Source: an uncultured Lachnospira sp.
GTDB lineage: Bacteria; Bacillota; Clostridia; Lachnospirales; Lachnospiraceae
Direction: 5' to 3'
Length of the DNA stretch: 64,000 nucleotides
Assembly (NCBI GenBank): GCA_946186125.1
Contig: CAMHLZ010000005.1
Location: 1-64,000 of the forward strand
The position numbers were made by a program, and so were the translations under genes. The notes beneath the pieces were generated by a model, which was given only the letters and a program-made list of their open reading frames with translations, was not told where the DNA came from and did no database searches. This document shows positions 47,202-56,903 of the stretch, in pieces (positions within the stretch are counted from its first letter, which is position 1; the number at the start of each line of letters is the position of its first letter).

Positions 47202-47813
47202 CTACCATTTTATATTTTCTCTTTTATTTTTTTCTATCATGAATATATTTTTATAAACTATAAGATTGATCTTAGAATTAATACCATAAGGACGTGTGGT
47301 GTTATTCATTTTATACAATATAAACCTCTTTCCTTCAGATGTATTTACAAGCAATTTCACAACCTGTCCCGGCACTCCGTTATATGTTACATCATCATCT
47401 ACATATCCATATACAGTTGCAACAGTTCTTTTTCCCTTTAATTTCAACGTTATATACCGTGATATATTTTTTACAATTACACTTAAACCTCCTATTGCTA
47501 CCATTGTAAACGGAAACAAAAATAGTATTTGCATTATTTCAAATTTTCCCTTATTTGTTAAAGTTGTGTATATCGGCATAACAATACCAAAAAAGCCAAA
47601 GCTTGCTACAAAAATCATAGGAAAAAGTATAGTCCAGGAATTCAGTGTAGCCCCTTTACAATCAAGTAACGGATAATCCATATTTGCATCTTTTGTTTTT
47701 ACACCTGTAACATGTCCACAAAACGGACATATCTCCGTCGTTATCGGTGCTCCACAATTCGGACACGTTACATTAGTACTTCCATTCTGCATTTTTATAT
47801 AATTTCCTTTCAT
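47202..47813 (-). CDS. Zinc-ribbon membrane protein of unknown function
   Basis: N-terminal zinc ribbon CPNCG...CPFCG (about residues 17-34), then two membrane helices (about 58-80 and 93-115), then a basic cytosolic or external domain with 'RTVATVYGYVDDDVTYNGVP', which resembles the DUF3592-type beta domain of small membrane proteins. No enzymatic motif. ATG at 47813 overlaps the protease stop (TTGATGA), suggesting translational coupling; ATG 47792 with AAAGGA upstream is the alternative start. Possibly functions together with the upstream secreted protease (inference from overlap). Confidence 0.7.
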   Translation of the reverse strand: MKGNYIKMQNGSTNVTCPNCGAPITTEICPFCGHVTGVKTKDANMDYPLLDCKGATLNSWTILFPMIFVASFGFFGIVMPIYTTLTNKGKFEIMQILFLFPFTMVAIGGLSVIVKNISRYITLKLKGKRTVATVYGYVDDDVTYNGVPGQVVKLLVNTSEGKRFILYKMNNTTRPYGINSKINLIVYKNIFMIEKNKRENIKW

Positions 47814-49393
47814 CAAAAAATATTTACCTTACATTTAAATGTAGTATATTTATCTCCATATATCATTTTAGCAATTGCCGTAGTCTTTCCTGATTTTTTT
47901 GCTTTTATTTTCCCATTGGCTGTAATAGTGGCAATTTTTTTATCAGCCACACTCCAGTATACAATTCTCTTAGCCGCCTTTGAGGAAGCTCTGACTGCTA
48001 ATTTTTTTGTTTTACCAACCTTAAGATTTACCTTCTTGTTGCTAATTGAATATCTGTTGACAAAATCGAGGTTGTCAGTATAAGCTTTTATGCGGAAATT
48101 CCCATAATCGCAATAATCTTTCCACGGCATATCATTTTTTTTTATAAAACTCTGACCTTTTAACGAAACAGAGTTAAATATTATCCATCCGTAATCAAAG
48201 TATTTATCATTTCCGACGTAAACTTTTGATTCTCCCGATAGAGTTATGACTACAGAATATTTTTCTCCATGATTTAATAGAATGTTCTTTTTTAATTTGA
48301 TAGTCTGGCAACCTGCTGTCTTAAGTAATCCTCTCTGTTCAGTTCCAAATACTTTTCTGCCACTTTCCGGGTTTTCACCGTCTGATAATCCTACATAAAT
48401 TTGTATTGCATACCCCACATTCTCTGAATATGTACAAATGCTTACGGCTTTTAATTCTTCACATATACCATTTTCAGAACACACCTGAAAAACATTTGAA
48501 ATCTTTGATCCATTGGCTATATATTTTTTTTCCGGACATGCCGTTCCATCGTATTGGTATACATTTTCGTAAGACTTCTCTTTTACTCGCATTTTAAATG
48601 CACATACATCAGACAGGCTCTTATCTTCATAAGAAACATACAGGTATCCATTATCACCATAACTTTCTCCCCTGCTTTCTTTAACAATCCAGGCACCATC
48701 GTGTTGCGGTCTCAATGTTTCGCAGAAATTTTCTCTACTGTAATCATCATCCCATCCCACAATCGTTACAGCGTGATTTGTTGCAGGGTAATCTGTATAA
48801 TATGCGGCTTTTTCACTAAGCAAACTCTCATCCATGTACATTCCGGCTGCTGCCGCACCATATTCTTTAATACAATTTTTAATATTTTCTATCGAATTAT
48901 CATAAAAAAACACACTATCAACCTGATAAGCACAGTTATAACACTTATCCGGATTAGGTTCTCTTCTATATGGGACATCATATTCATATGCTACTCCGAC
49001 ACCTGTCATCAAATGAACCGATGCCAATCTTATATTTCCTCCCATTGAAAAAATATCACCTGACGTCAGCACGTTTCTATCACCACTTGTAAGTTTCAAC
49101 CTGTCTTGCTGCCTGTTATAAAAAAAATAAGCTAAATGCTCTTCAGATAAATCAACTGTATTATTTTCTAACCCCTGTTTTATCAAATTATTTTCAATTG
49201 CTGCAATAATCGCGAAGGCATAACATGTATTATCCTCTCCGCGATTTTTCACAGACGTCACCATCCCATTTTGCCTCAAATCATAAACTCTGTCTTCTCC
49301 ATAAGATATAATATGAAAGACGGATATGAAAAAAGCAATAAAAATAACGGAAAATATTCTCTTTATAAACTGACTTCTGATAATTGCAGCCAT
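47813..49393 (-). CDS. Secreted papain-like (C1) protease homologue with altered active site (526 aa)
   Basis: The start at 49393 (MAAIIRSQF) has GGAG 7 bases upstream and gives a signal peptide ending near ISYG. The peptidase domain shows Cys57 in 'VKNRGEDNTCYAFA', His207 in 'NHAVTIVGWDDD' and 'AWIVKESRGESYGDNGYLYV'. In active C1 peptidases the oxyanion Gln lies six residues before the Cys and an Asn begins the NSWG motif. Here these are Arg51 and Glu239. A lectin-like domain (about 270-430) and a C-terminal Big_2-like Ig domain follow, as in other secreted bacterial C1 proteins. It may be a modified protease or a non-catalytic binding protein. Confidence 0.82.
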   Translation of the reverse strand: MAAIIRSQFIKRIFSVIFIAFFISVFHIISYGEDRVYDLRQNGMVTSVKNRGEDNTCYAFAIIAAIENNLIKQGLENNTVDLSEEHLAYFFYNRQQDRLKLTSGDRNVLTSGDIFSMGGNIRLASVHLMTGVGVAYEYDVPYRREPNPDKCYNCAYQVDSVFFYDNSIENIKNCIKEYGAAAAGMYMDESLLSEKAAYYTDYPATNHAVTIVGWDDDYSRENFCETLRPQHDGAWIVKESRGESYGDNGYLYVSYEDKSLSDVCAFKMRVKEKSYENVYQYDGTACPEKKYIANGSKISNVFQVCSENGICEELKAVSICTYSENVGYAIQIYVGLSDGENPESGRKVFGTEQRGLLKTAGCQTIKLKKNILLNHGEKYSVVITLSGESKVYVGNDKYFDYGWIIFNSVSLKGQSFIKKNDMPWKDYCDYGNFRIKAYTDNLDFVNRYSISNKKVNLKVGKTKKLAVRASSKAAKRIVYWSVADKKIATITANGKIKAKKSGKTTAIAKMIYGDKYTTFKCKVNIF

Positions 49394-49427
49394 ATAAATC
49401 TCCATTCCGCAGGCGCCACAAATAGAC

Positions 49428-49464
49428 GTGTGAAAAACCATATATCAATATGTTTTTTTCACAC
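49428..49464 (-). terminator. Terminator of ackA
   Basis: GTGTGAAAAA ... TTTTTCACAC stem 14 bases beyond the ackA stop. The flanking TATTTGTGGCGCCTGCGG sequence recurs at about 55736-55751. Confidence 0.75.
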
Positions 49465-49477
49465 TACCTCTTCTATC

Positions 49478-50671
49478 TTACTTAACTAACGCTAAAGTTT
49501 CTCTTGCTATCTTAAGTTCCTCGTTTGTAGCAACTACTAAAACGTTTACCTTAGAATCAACTGTAGAGATAATCATCTCATCTTCACGTTTCTCATTCTG
49601 TTCTTTATCAATAGAAACTCCGAGATATGTCAGTGACTCACATACTTTTTCTCTTACATAAGCATTGTTTTCACCTATTCCGGCTGTAAACACAATGTTA
49701 TCTACACCGTTCATTGCTGCTGCATAAGCACCTACGTATTTTATAATTCTGTAAATAAACACGTGCAAAGCAAGCTCAGCTCTCTTGTCTCCTTTTTCTT
49801 TTGCTTCCATCAAATCTCTGAAATCACTTGTAGTTCCTGAGATTCCGTATACACCTGATTTTTTATTGAGAACATTCATAACTTCTGCTACAGACATGTT
49901 TTCCTTATTGGCAATAAATTCCATAATGGCAGGATCTATATCTCCTGAACGTGTTCCCATTATTAATCCTTCAAGTGGAGTAAGTCCCATACTTGTATCT
50001 ACGGATTTTCCACCATTTACTGCACAGATACTTGCTCCATTACCAATATGGCATACAATAGTCTTCTGTGACTTGTAAGGCTTGTCCAATATTTCAGCTA
50101 CTCTCTTTGAAACATAGCTGTGAGATGTTCCGTGGAAACCATATCTTCTAACTTTATACTTTTCATAGTACTCATATGGAAGTCCGTAGATATACGCTTC
50201 TTCTGGCATAGTCTGATGGAAAGCAGTATCAAACACACCAACCATCGGTGTATCCGGCATATGCTCTTTACATGCCTCTATACCAATTAAGTTAGCCGGG
50301 TTATGTAACGGTGCCAAATCATTACACTCTTCAATCGCTTTTACAACTTCATCCGTAATTACGGTAGAAGAAGCAAATTTTTCTCCTCCATGTACGATTC
50401 TGTGGCCTACGGCACCTACTTCATCAAGGCTCTTAATAACACCTGTCTTTTCATTTATCAATGCATCTAATACCATACCAACTGCCTTTGAATGTGTTGG
50501 CATAGGTTCTTCTGTAATCTCTTTTTCTCCACCTTCAGGCTGATATACAAGTCTGCTTCCTTCAATACCGATTCTCTCGCATAGTCCCTTTGCAAGAACT
50601 TCTTCTGCAACCGAATCAATCAACTGGAATTTAAGTGATGAACTACCACAATTAATAACTAAAATGTTCAT
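49478..50671 (-). CDS. ackA: Acetate kinase (397 aa)
   Basis: Makes ATP and acetate from acetyl-phosphate. Starts with the family motif [16 protein letters not shown], followed by '[12 protein letters not shown]', '[14 protein letters not shown]' and '[14 protein letters not shown]'. Full length. AAAGGAG lies 7 bases before the ATG. No pta gene is adjacent: the neighbours are a GH31 glucosidase upstream and a protease downstream. Confidence 0.97.
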   Translation of the reverse strand: MNILVINCGSSSLKFQLIDSVAEEVLAKGLCERIGIEGSRLVYQPEGGEKEITEEPMPTHSKAVGMVLDALINEKTGVIKSLDEVGAVGHRIVHGGEKFASSTVITDEVVKAIEECNDLAPLHNPANLIGIEACKEHMPDTPMVGVFDTAFHQTMPEEAYIYGLPYEYYEKYKVRRYGFHGTSHSYVSKRVAEILDKPYKSQKTIVCHIGNGASICAVNGGKSVDTSMGLTPLEGLIMGTRSGDIDPAIMEFIANKENMSVAEVMNVLNKKSGVYGISGTTSDFRDLMEAKEKGDKRAELALHVFIYRIIKYVGAYAAAMNGVDNIVFTAGIGENNAYVREKVCESLTYLGVSIDKEQNEKREDEMIISTVDSKVNVLVVATNEELKIARETLALVK

Positions 50672-50715
50672 TTTTCAATCTCCTTTTGCTCAAACTTTTT
50701 ATCATATAAATTATA

Positions 50716-52971
50716 TTATAATGTTTTTACAACTCCTGTACAAGTATTTTTAATTATACAATCTTTATAATCCTTTTCATATCCTTTATGGACAAATTCT
50801 TTTTTCACATTATCACCATCACATGTGAATTTATAGCAATTATATTTTCCTTCCTGATAATCAAAGGATTCACCGTCATCAAGATAATGAACATATTCAG
50901 CTTTCTCTCCCGGATAATATTCTAATTCTAATGTATCTATCTGCTTTTCGCCAATATATTGCATTACAGGATATTTTGGTATCAGCGAACCTGCCTTAAT
51001 AAATACAGGACATGTATCTAAAGGACTGTCTTTTATAATATATTGTCCGCCCTCTATTAATTCCTTTGTGAAATAGTCATACCATTTTCCTTCAGGTAAA
51101 TACACAAGTTTTTTCGTCTGTCCCTGACTTACCACCGGTGAAACTAAAATGCTTTCTCCCACCATAAACTCATCATTTAGATTTACTGCTACTTTATCAT
51201 TGCCGTAATGTAATATTAACGGTCTTAACACAGGTATTCCTGTTTTTTCACATTCGTGGAACAAATCATAATAATATGGTATTAATGTATATCTGAGTTC
51301 AACATATTTCCTATATATATCAAGTACTTCTTTACCAAATCTCCATGGCTCCTGGTATTTCGTTCCCATAGCACTGTGATTTCTAAATAGTGGCGAAAAA
51401 CATCCTGCCTGTATCCATCTCGCCATCAATTCAGGTGTGGCATCAGAACCGAATCCACCTATATCAGTACCCACAAAAGGCATTCCACTCATTGAAAGAT
51501 TAAGCAATTGTGGTACTGCCATCTGTAAATGCACCCAGAGGCTGTGATTATCACCGGTCCACGCAGTTGTATATCTCTGACTTCCGGCAAAACACGCTCT
51601 TGTTATGACAAACGGTCGTCGTTTATCATGTTTTTTCATTCCCTCATAAGTTGCCTCTGCCATATAATGGCCATACAAATTATGCATTTCTTTATGATTT
51701 GTTTGTCTGTCCCCATTGCTGAATATAATATCTTCTGGCAATGGTCCTTTGAAACTTGCAGGCTCATTCATATCATTCCATATTCCCCTAACGCCTTTAT
51801 CAACAAGCTGCTTATGCAAATCTCCCCACCATTTCCGCACATTCTCATTACCAAAATCCGGAAATACACTCTCACCTGGCCATACTTCATTTTCATAAAC
51901 TGTTCCATCCGGATTCTTTGCAAAATAACCATTTTTTATTCCTTCATCATATACAAAATATCCTTCTTCTTTTTTTACACCTGGATCAATTATCGTCACC
52001 ACTTTAAACCCATCTTTTGATAAATCACTTATAAACTCATCTGCTTTTTCAAATCTCTTATCATCAAAAGTAAATACTTTATAATTGTCCATATAATCAA
52101 TGTCAAAATGAATAACATCACATGGAATCCTGTTTTTCCTCATATTTTCAGCAATTTCCCTGACTTCGTCTTTAGAGGCATAGCTCCATCTTGATTGATG
52201 GTATCCAAGTGTGAATAACTGTGGCAGATTAATTCTGCCGGTCAGATATGTATATTCTTTTATAATATCACATATATTACTTCCTGCTATATAGTAATAA
52301 TCAATATTACCTTCTTCAGCAGCTATATAATAATACTCATCGCTCTCGCTTCCCATATCAAAGTATAAATGATAACTTGTATCAAAGTACAATCCATAAC
52401 AAGAACTTTCAGTAAGAGCTATCATAAAAGGAATGGACTTATACAATGCTTTAAAGTGTTCTAATTGAGGATCCGGATTATCTGTATTCCACATTTCATA
52501 CATATAGCCTTTTTTATTCAGATAACCCATCTTATCTCCCAAACCGTAAAACGCCTTTGCATCCGCCATGGCTTTTATAACTGTGAAGCTGTAATTTTCC
52601 TCTTCTGCAGCGGAGTGACCTTCCTGTTCTAAAAGCGCTTTATCTATCTCTGACAATCTGTTTTTTCTTGTTCTGTTACCTTCATAATCCTTACATATAG
52701 CATTTCCATCGATATCATAAAAATCAATCTTAAAGTTATCTCTCACTTTTATTATCATCTTAGATGTACTTATGGTAATACCACCATTAAGTTCATTAAC
52801 TTTAAAATCTCCTGAAGGAATAACTGTATTACATATAGCACCTGTATTTCTTATTAAAGAATCTTTTTCTATATACACTCTGGCTATATCTTCAGATATT
52901 ATCTCTATATACCCTTTTACATCGCAACTTTCAAGCAGGATTTTCTGCCCTTTAATCAAATATTTTACCAT
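50716..52971 (-). CDS. GH31 alpha-glucosidase (751 aa)
   Basis: Cytosolic glycoside hydrolase of family 31 (no signal peptide) releasing glucose from alpha-linked oligosaccharides. An N-terminal beta-sandwich (1-240), a barrel with nucleophile Asp400 in GIWNDMNEP and acid/base Asp474 in WTGDNHSLW, then C-terminal beta domains (about 590-751). Length fits. It could process products taken up after surface GH13 action. Its promoter region carries a LacI-type operator (52983-52992), so sugar-responsive repression is likely. Confidence 0.92.
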   Translation of the reverse strand: MVKYLIKGQKILLESCDVKGYIEIISEDIARVYIEKDSLIRNTGAICNTVIPSGDFKVNELNGGITISTSKMIIKVRDNFKIDFYDIDGNAICKDYEGNRTRKNRLSEIDKALLEQEGHSAAEEENYSFTVIKAMADAKAFYGLGDKMGYLNKKGYMYEMWNTDNPDPQLEHFKALYKSIPFMIALTESSCYGLYFDTSYHLYFDMGSESDEYYYIAAEEGNIDYYYIAGSNICDIIKEYTYLTGRINLPQLFTLGYHQSRWSYASKDEVREIAENMRKNRIPCDVIHFDIDYMDNYKVFTFDDKRFEKADEFISDLSKDGFKVVTIIDPGVKKEEGYFVYDEGIKNGYFAKNPDGTVYENEVWPGESVFPDFGNENVRKWWGDLHKQLVDKGVRGIWNDMNEPASFKGPLPEDIIFSNGDRQTNHKEMHNLYGHYMAEATYEGMKKHDKRRPFVITRACFAGSQRYTTAWTGDNHSLWVHLQMAVPQLLNLSMSGMPFVGTDIGGFGSDATPELMARWIQAGCFSPLFRNHSAMGTKYQEPWRFGKEVLDIYRKYVELRYTLIPYYYDLFHECEKTGIPVLRPLILHYGNDKVAVNLNDEFMVGESILVSPVVSQGQTKKLVYLPEGKWYDYFTKELIEGGQYIIKDSPLDTCPVFIKAGSLIPKYPVMQYIGEKQIDTLELEYYPGEKAEYVHYLDDGESFDYQEGKYNCYKFTCDGDNVKKEFVHKGYEKDYKDCIIKNTCTGVVKTL

Positions 52972-52982
52972 AGACTTCCTCC

Positions 52983-53027
52983 AAAACGTTTTAACATAGT
53001 ATAATTATATAACTTTTTTTATTTCAA
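52983..53027 (-). promoter_or_regulatory. Promoter and LacI-type operator of the GH31 gene
   Basis: Minus strand TTGAAA (53022-53027), 18-bp spacer, TATACT (52998-53003), then the perfect palindrome AAAACGTTTT (52983-52992) with the central CG typical of LacI-family operators, placed just after the expected transcription start and before the SD. Also the divergent control region of tmcAL. Confidence 0.65.
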
Positions 53028-53099
53028 ATAAAGTGTTTTACTTATTATTAATAATATATTATGATATTTATAAAATATAGTCAAAGAGGAAGTGATTGA

Positions 53100-54308
53100 A
53101 TGTCAATTGCCGCAATTATTGCAGAATATAACCCATTCCATACGGGACATATGTATCAGATAAAAAAACTAAAAGAGCTTACAGGCTGCCAGAGTATTGT
53201 CATAATTATGAGTGGTAATTATGTACAACGTGGAACGCCTGCAATTTATGATAAATATCTCCGTACAGAAATGGCTTTAAAATGTGGAGCTGATGCTGTA
53301 ATCGAACTGCCTGTTTTTTATTCTAATGCCAGTTCAGAATATTTTGGTCATGGCGCCGTAGATTTAGTTAATAGTCTGGGATGTATTGACTATCTTTGTT
53401 TTGGATGCGAATCAGATAACATAACATTGTTAAATAAAATAGCTGAAATATCAGCTAAAGAACCTGAACAGTTTAGAAAACATTTTAAAGAACGTATTTC
53501 AGATGGCCTTCCATATGCAAAATGCAAGGAGGAAGCCATTCTCTCCTGCATTGATGATAACTTAAAACAAGAAGTTTCCGACATCCTGTCAAAACCAAAT
53601 TGTATTCTTGCCATTGAATATTTAAAAGCATTAAGACTTCTAAAATCCACTATAAAACCGGTAATAATTAAACGCGAAGGAGACTATCATTCTACAAATC
53701 CAGGTGATATTTATGCATCTTCTACTGCAATCAGAAAAAATATTTTAAATAATTTATCGGAGGCCGAACCATATATTCCTTCTGAAATTATTGATTTATA
53801 CCAAAGCGGATACCCTTTGACTGCAGACGATTTTTCAGAATATCTGATTCCACAAATTATTTTTAACGAATCTCTGGATGATTTTATGGGCATATCTCCT
53901 TTTATGAGAAACAGGATTTTGAACATGGTATCACAATTTACAAATTTCTCTGATTTTGTTGATTTGTTATCCGGAAAACATATTACAAAATCCGGTATAA
54001 GACGAGGATTAATGCATATTATTTTAAATATAAAAAATGATGACATACATAATTCTGTCTCAAACAAATATATAAGGCTCTTGGGATTTAACAGCAAAAA
54101 CACTTGTATTTTAAAAGATATAAAAGTAAATTCTTCTATACCTTTTATATGTAAAATGGCAAATAGTAAAAAAGAGTTGTCCGAAGATGCTTATAAAATG
54201 TTAATGCACAACGTAAAGTGTGATGAACTCTACCACATTACGTTGTGCAGAAAATATAATTTAAAAACTACTAAAAATGAATTCAATCATGGTTTAGTAA
54301 TACTATAA
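53100..54308 (+). CDS. tmcAL: tRNA(Met) cytidine acetate ligase TmcAL / YlbM (402 aa)
   Basis: Nucleotidyltransferase-fold enzyme that activates acetate with ATP to acetylate the wobble cytidine of elongator tRNA-Met. 'IIAEYNPFHTGHMYQIKKLK' contains the HxGH motif, followed by 'MSGNYVQRGTPAI' and 'GADAVIELP'. Middle motif STAIRKNI. Length fits. AGAGGAAG precedes the ATG. The only plus-strand gene between 34.9 and 58.8 kb; it ends 9 bases from the convergent PFL gene. It uses acetate, the product of AckA nearby, though neighbourhood alone proves nothing. Confidence 0.93.
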   Translation: MSIAAIIAEYNPFHTGHMYQIKKLKELTGCQSIVIIMSGNYVQRGTPAIYDKYLRTEMALKCGADAVIELPVFYSNASSEYFGHGAVDLVNSLGCIDYLCFGCESDNITLLNKIAEISAKEPEQFRKHFKERISDGLPYAKCKEEAILSCIDDNLKQEVSDILSKPNCILAIEYLKALRLLKSTIKPVIIKREGDYHSTNPGDIYASSTAIRKNILNNLSEAEPYIPSEIIDLYQSGYPLTADDFSEYLIPQIIFNESLDDFMGISPFMRNRILNMVSQFTNFSDFVDLLSGKHITKSGIRRGLMHIILNIKNDDIHNSVSNKYIRLLGFNSKNTCILKDIKVNSSIPFICKMANSKKELSEDAYKMLMHNVKCDELYHITLCRKYNLKTTKNEFNHGLVIL

Positions 54309-54317
54309 AATTATCTG

Positions 54318-55682
54318 TTAATTCTTAAAACTATGTATCGGTGCCGGGATTCTTCCTCCTCTGTTCACAAATTCAGAACATGAGAATGTATTTACCGGCA
54401 TAATAGGTGCATATCCTAATAATCCACCAAATTCTACTACTTCACCTACACCTTTACCTATTACAGGAATTACTCTTACCGCAGTAGTCTTCTGGTTAAT
54501 CATTCCAATAGCTGCTTCGTCTGCAATAATTCCTGATATAGTGTCAGCTGAAGTATCTCCAGGAATTGCAATCATATCAAGTCCTACTGAACATACACAA
54601 GTCATAGCTTCAAGTTTTTCAATTGTAAGTGCTCCTGCATTTACAGCATCTATCATTCCCTGATCTTCACTTACAGGAATAAACGCACCGCTTAATCCTC
54701 CGACATAAGATGAAGCCATTACTCCACCTTTCTTAACCTGATCATTTAATAATGCAAGTGCAGCAGTAGTTCCCGGTGCACCAGGATGTTCAAGACCAAT
54801 TGCCTTTAATATATCAGCAACACTATCACCTATCGCCGGTGTAGGTGCTAATGACAGATCAATGATTCCAAACGGTACTCCAAGTCTTTTTGATGCTTCC
54901 TGAGCAACAAGCTGTCCGACTCTGGTAATTTTAAACGCTGTCTTTTTGATTGTCTCACATAATACTTCAAAATTTTCACCTTTCGTCTTCTCAAGTGCAG
55001 TCTTTACAACTCCCGGACCACTTACACCTACATTTATGATGGCATCCGATTCTGTAACACCATGAAATGCTCCTGCCATAAACGGATTATCATCAGGAGC
55101 ATTACAAAAGACAACCAGTTTTGCACAGCCAAGACAATCCGTTTCTTTGGTGAATTCTGCTGTCTTTTTGACCATTTCTCCCATCAGTTTTACGGCATCC
55201 ATATTTAATCCCGTTTTTGTAGAACCAACGTTAATAGAACTACAAACGCGTTCTGTTACTGACAACGCCTCAGGAATAGAACGAATCAATAATTCATCAG
55301 CCTTCGTCATTCCTTTACTTACCAGTGCTGAATAACCTCCAAGAAAATTAACACCAACTTCTTTTGCAGCTTTATCAAGCGTTACTGCAAGCTTAACGAA
55401 ATCGCCTTCATTTTTACATGCAGAACCTCCGACAATTGCCGCAGGTGTGATTGATATACGTTTGTTTACAATTGGTATCCCATACTCTTTCTCGATTTCT
55501 TTACCTGTAGCAACCAAATCTTTTGCCTGTGTCGTAATTTTTTTATATACTTTATCACATACCACATCGATGTCACTATCAATGCAATCCAAAAGGCTGA
55601 TACCCAAAGTTATCGTTCTGACATCGAGATTTTCCTGCTCAATCATCTTATTAGTTTCATTGACTTCAAATATATTTATCAT
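54318..55682 (-). CDS. PFL-family protein (UPF0210/DUF711), 454 aa
   Basis: Member of the conserved DUF711 family distantly related to pyruvate formate-lyase fold proteins; biochemical role not established. Characteristic sequences: '[16 protein letters not shown]', '[14 protein letters not shown]', '[16 protein letters not shown]', '[15 protein letters not shown]'. No glycyl-radical motif is evident. The start is placed at ATG 55682 because GGAGG lies 5 bases upstream; the ATG four codons earlier is within the SD region. It pairs with the upstream ACT-domain gene, a widely conserved couple in Firmicutes. Confidence 0.9.
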   Translation of the reverse strand: MINIFEVNETNKMIEQENLDVRTITLGISLLDCIDSDIDVVCDKVYKKITTQAKDLVATGKEIEKEYGIPIVNKRISITPAAIVGGSACKNEGDFVKLAVTLDKAAKEVGVNFLGGYSALVSKGMTKADELLIRSIPEALSVTERVCSSINVGSTKTGLNMDAVKLMGEMVKKTAEFTKETDCLGCAKLVVFCNAPDDNPFMAGAFHGVTESDAIINVGVSGPGVVKTALEKTKGENFEVLCETIKKTAFKITRVGQLVAQEASKRLGVPFGIIDLSLAPTPAIGDSVADILKAIGLEHPGAPGTTAALALLNDQVKKGGVMASSYVGGLSGAFIPVSEDQGMIDAVNAGALTIEKLEAMTCVCSVGLDMIAIPGDTSADTISGIIADEAAIGMINQKTTAVRVIPVIGKGVGEVVEFGGLLGYAPIMPVNTFSCSEFVNRGGRIPAPIHSFKN

Positions 55683-55700
55683 GCTAACCTCCATTCAGCA

Positions 55701-55787
55701 GACGCTTAGCGTCATAATAAACGCTGTTTAAGCAATTTGTGGCGCCTGCGGCACAAATTGACGTAAAAAAATCATATATGATTTTTT
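55701..55787. repeat. Three consecutive inverted repeats between the ACT and PFL genes
   Basis: GACGCT/AGCGTC (55701-55713), CAATTTGTG/CACAAATTG with a GC-rich loop (55733-55760), and a 22-bp palindrome of A6 TCATATATGA T6 (55766-55787). The last directly follows the ACT stop and may terminate or attenuate. Part of the unit is shared with 49405-49464, so this is a dispersed intergenic repeat. Confidence 0.65.
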
Positions 55788-55789
55788 CA

Positions 55790-56062
55790 CTATATACGAT
55801 GCATACTGTTAAATATTTCTTCCTGCTGTACTTTAATCTGAACTCCAATCTCATCTCCAAGTGCTGTCATCTCATCTGATATCTCGCCAAATTTCTTGCT
55901 TGCCTGATTTGCATCAACTACCATCATCATATTAAAATAATCCTGTACGATAGTCTGTGAAATATCAAGAATATTAACGTTATTATCTGCAAGATAAGTA
56001 CATACCTTAGCAATAATTCCTACCGTGTCTTTTCCTACTACTGTAATAATTGTTTTTTTCAT
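55790..56062 (-). CDS. ACT-domain protein (UPF0237), 90 aa
   Basis: A single ACT domain, 'ITVVGKDTVGIIAKVCTYLADNNVNILDIS', as in GcvR-like regulators. Expected to bind a small molecule, often an amino acid, and to act as a regulatory subunit. Paired with the PFL-family gene, about 110 bases apart with structured repeats between. Ligand unknown. Confidence 0.9.
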   Translation of the reverse strand: MKKTIITVVGKDTVGIIAKVCTYLADNNVNILDISQTIVQDYFNMMMVVDANQASKKFGEISDEMTALGDEIGVQIKVQQEEIFNSMHRI

Positions 56063-56091
56063 ATTATTTCAACCTTTCTAACTCCTATATA

Positions 56092-56889
56092 TTATAGTTC
56101 TACTATATCAGAGGGCATATCACGCTTTGCAACCTGTATTTTAAAATCATCAGCGCAATACGGATTGTCTCCTGTATTAATCTCTAATCTTACAGTCTCA
56201 TATGCTAACATGTCATAATTGTTTTCTTTACTGAGATGTCCCAAAAATACATGTTTTAAATTATTATGTAATATTCTGCTCAAAAGTCTTCCTGAGTTCT
56301 CATTTGACAAGTGCCCCTTATCTCCAAGAATCCTTCTTTTCAAAACATACGGGTAACTGCCGGCTTCTAACATTCTGACATCATGATTTGCTTCAAGCAG
56401 AATACTGTTCACACCCTCAAGATGTGCGATAATATAATCATCATACACACCCATATCTGTCGCTACGGCAACACTTTTATCCTGATTTCTAACTTTATAT
56501 GCTACCGGGTTTGCTGCATCATGAGAAACCGAAAACGGATTTATTTCTAAATCTTTTATATTAAACGAAGTATCCGGCATTATATCGCAATATAATGTTT
56601 CTTCTATTTTTCCCAGATTATGATTATTCTTTACACATTCAATGGTTTCTCTGGTACCATATATAGGAATATGATAAGCCCTTGAAACAACACCCAGACC
56701 GCTTATGTGATCACTGTGTTCATGTGTTACCAATATTGCGTCAATGTCTTTCAAAGACAAATCCATTCCATTCAATCCAGATTCTATTCTTTTTTTACTA
56801 ATTCCGGCATCAATAAGAATATGTGTATTATCTGTACCTACATATATACAATTCCCACTGCTGCCACTTGCTATGCTTGCAAATCTCAT
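56092..56889 (-). CDS. MBL-fold hydrolase, YycJ/WalJ family (265 aa)
   Basis: Metallo-beta-lactamase fold with the metal motif THEHSDH (His56, His58, Asp60, His61), 'IDAGISKKRIE' early and 'GHLSNENSGRLL' late, the pattern of YycJ/WalJ exonuclease-like proteins. In Bacillus the homologue is linked to the WalRK system and to DNA repair; here no walRK genes are adjacent, only asnB upstream and ACT downstream. Confidence 0.88.
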   Translation of the reverse strand: MRFASIASGSSGNCIYVGTDNTHILIDAGISKKRIESGLNGMDLSLKDIDAILVTHEHSDHISGLGVVSRAYHIPIYGTRETIECVKNNHNLGKIEETLYCDIMPDTSFNIKDLEINPFSVSHDAANPVAYKVRNQDKSVAVATDMGVYDDYIIAHLEGVNSILLEANHDVRMLEAGSYPYVLKRRILGDKGHLSNENSGRLLSRILHNNLKHVFLGHLSKENNYDMLAYETVRLEINTGDNPYCADDFKIQVAKRDMPSDIVEL

Positions 56890-56903
56890 CTGTTTCTCCC
56901 ATT

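Noticed and set aside
54205-54249. 12-bp perfect inverted repeat TGCACAACGTAA / TTACGTTGTGCA near the 3' end of tmcAL
   Set aside because: It lies inside the coding sequence about 60 bases before the stop and has no T-tract. It might aid termination of this convergent pair but cannot be supported.
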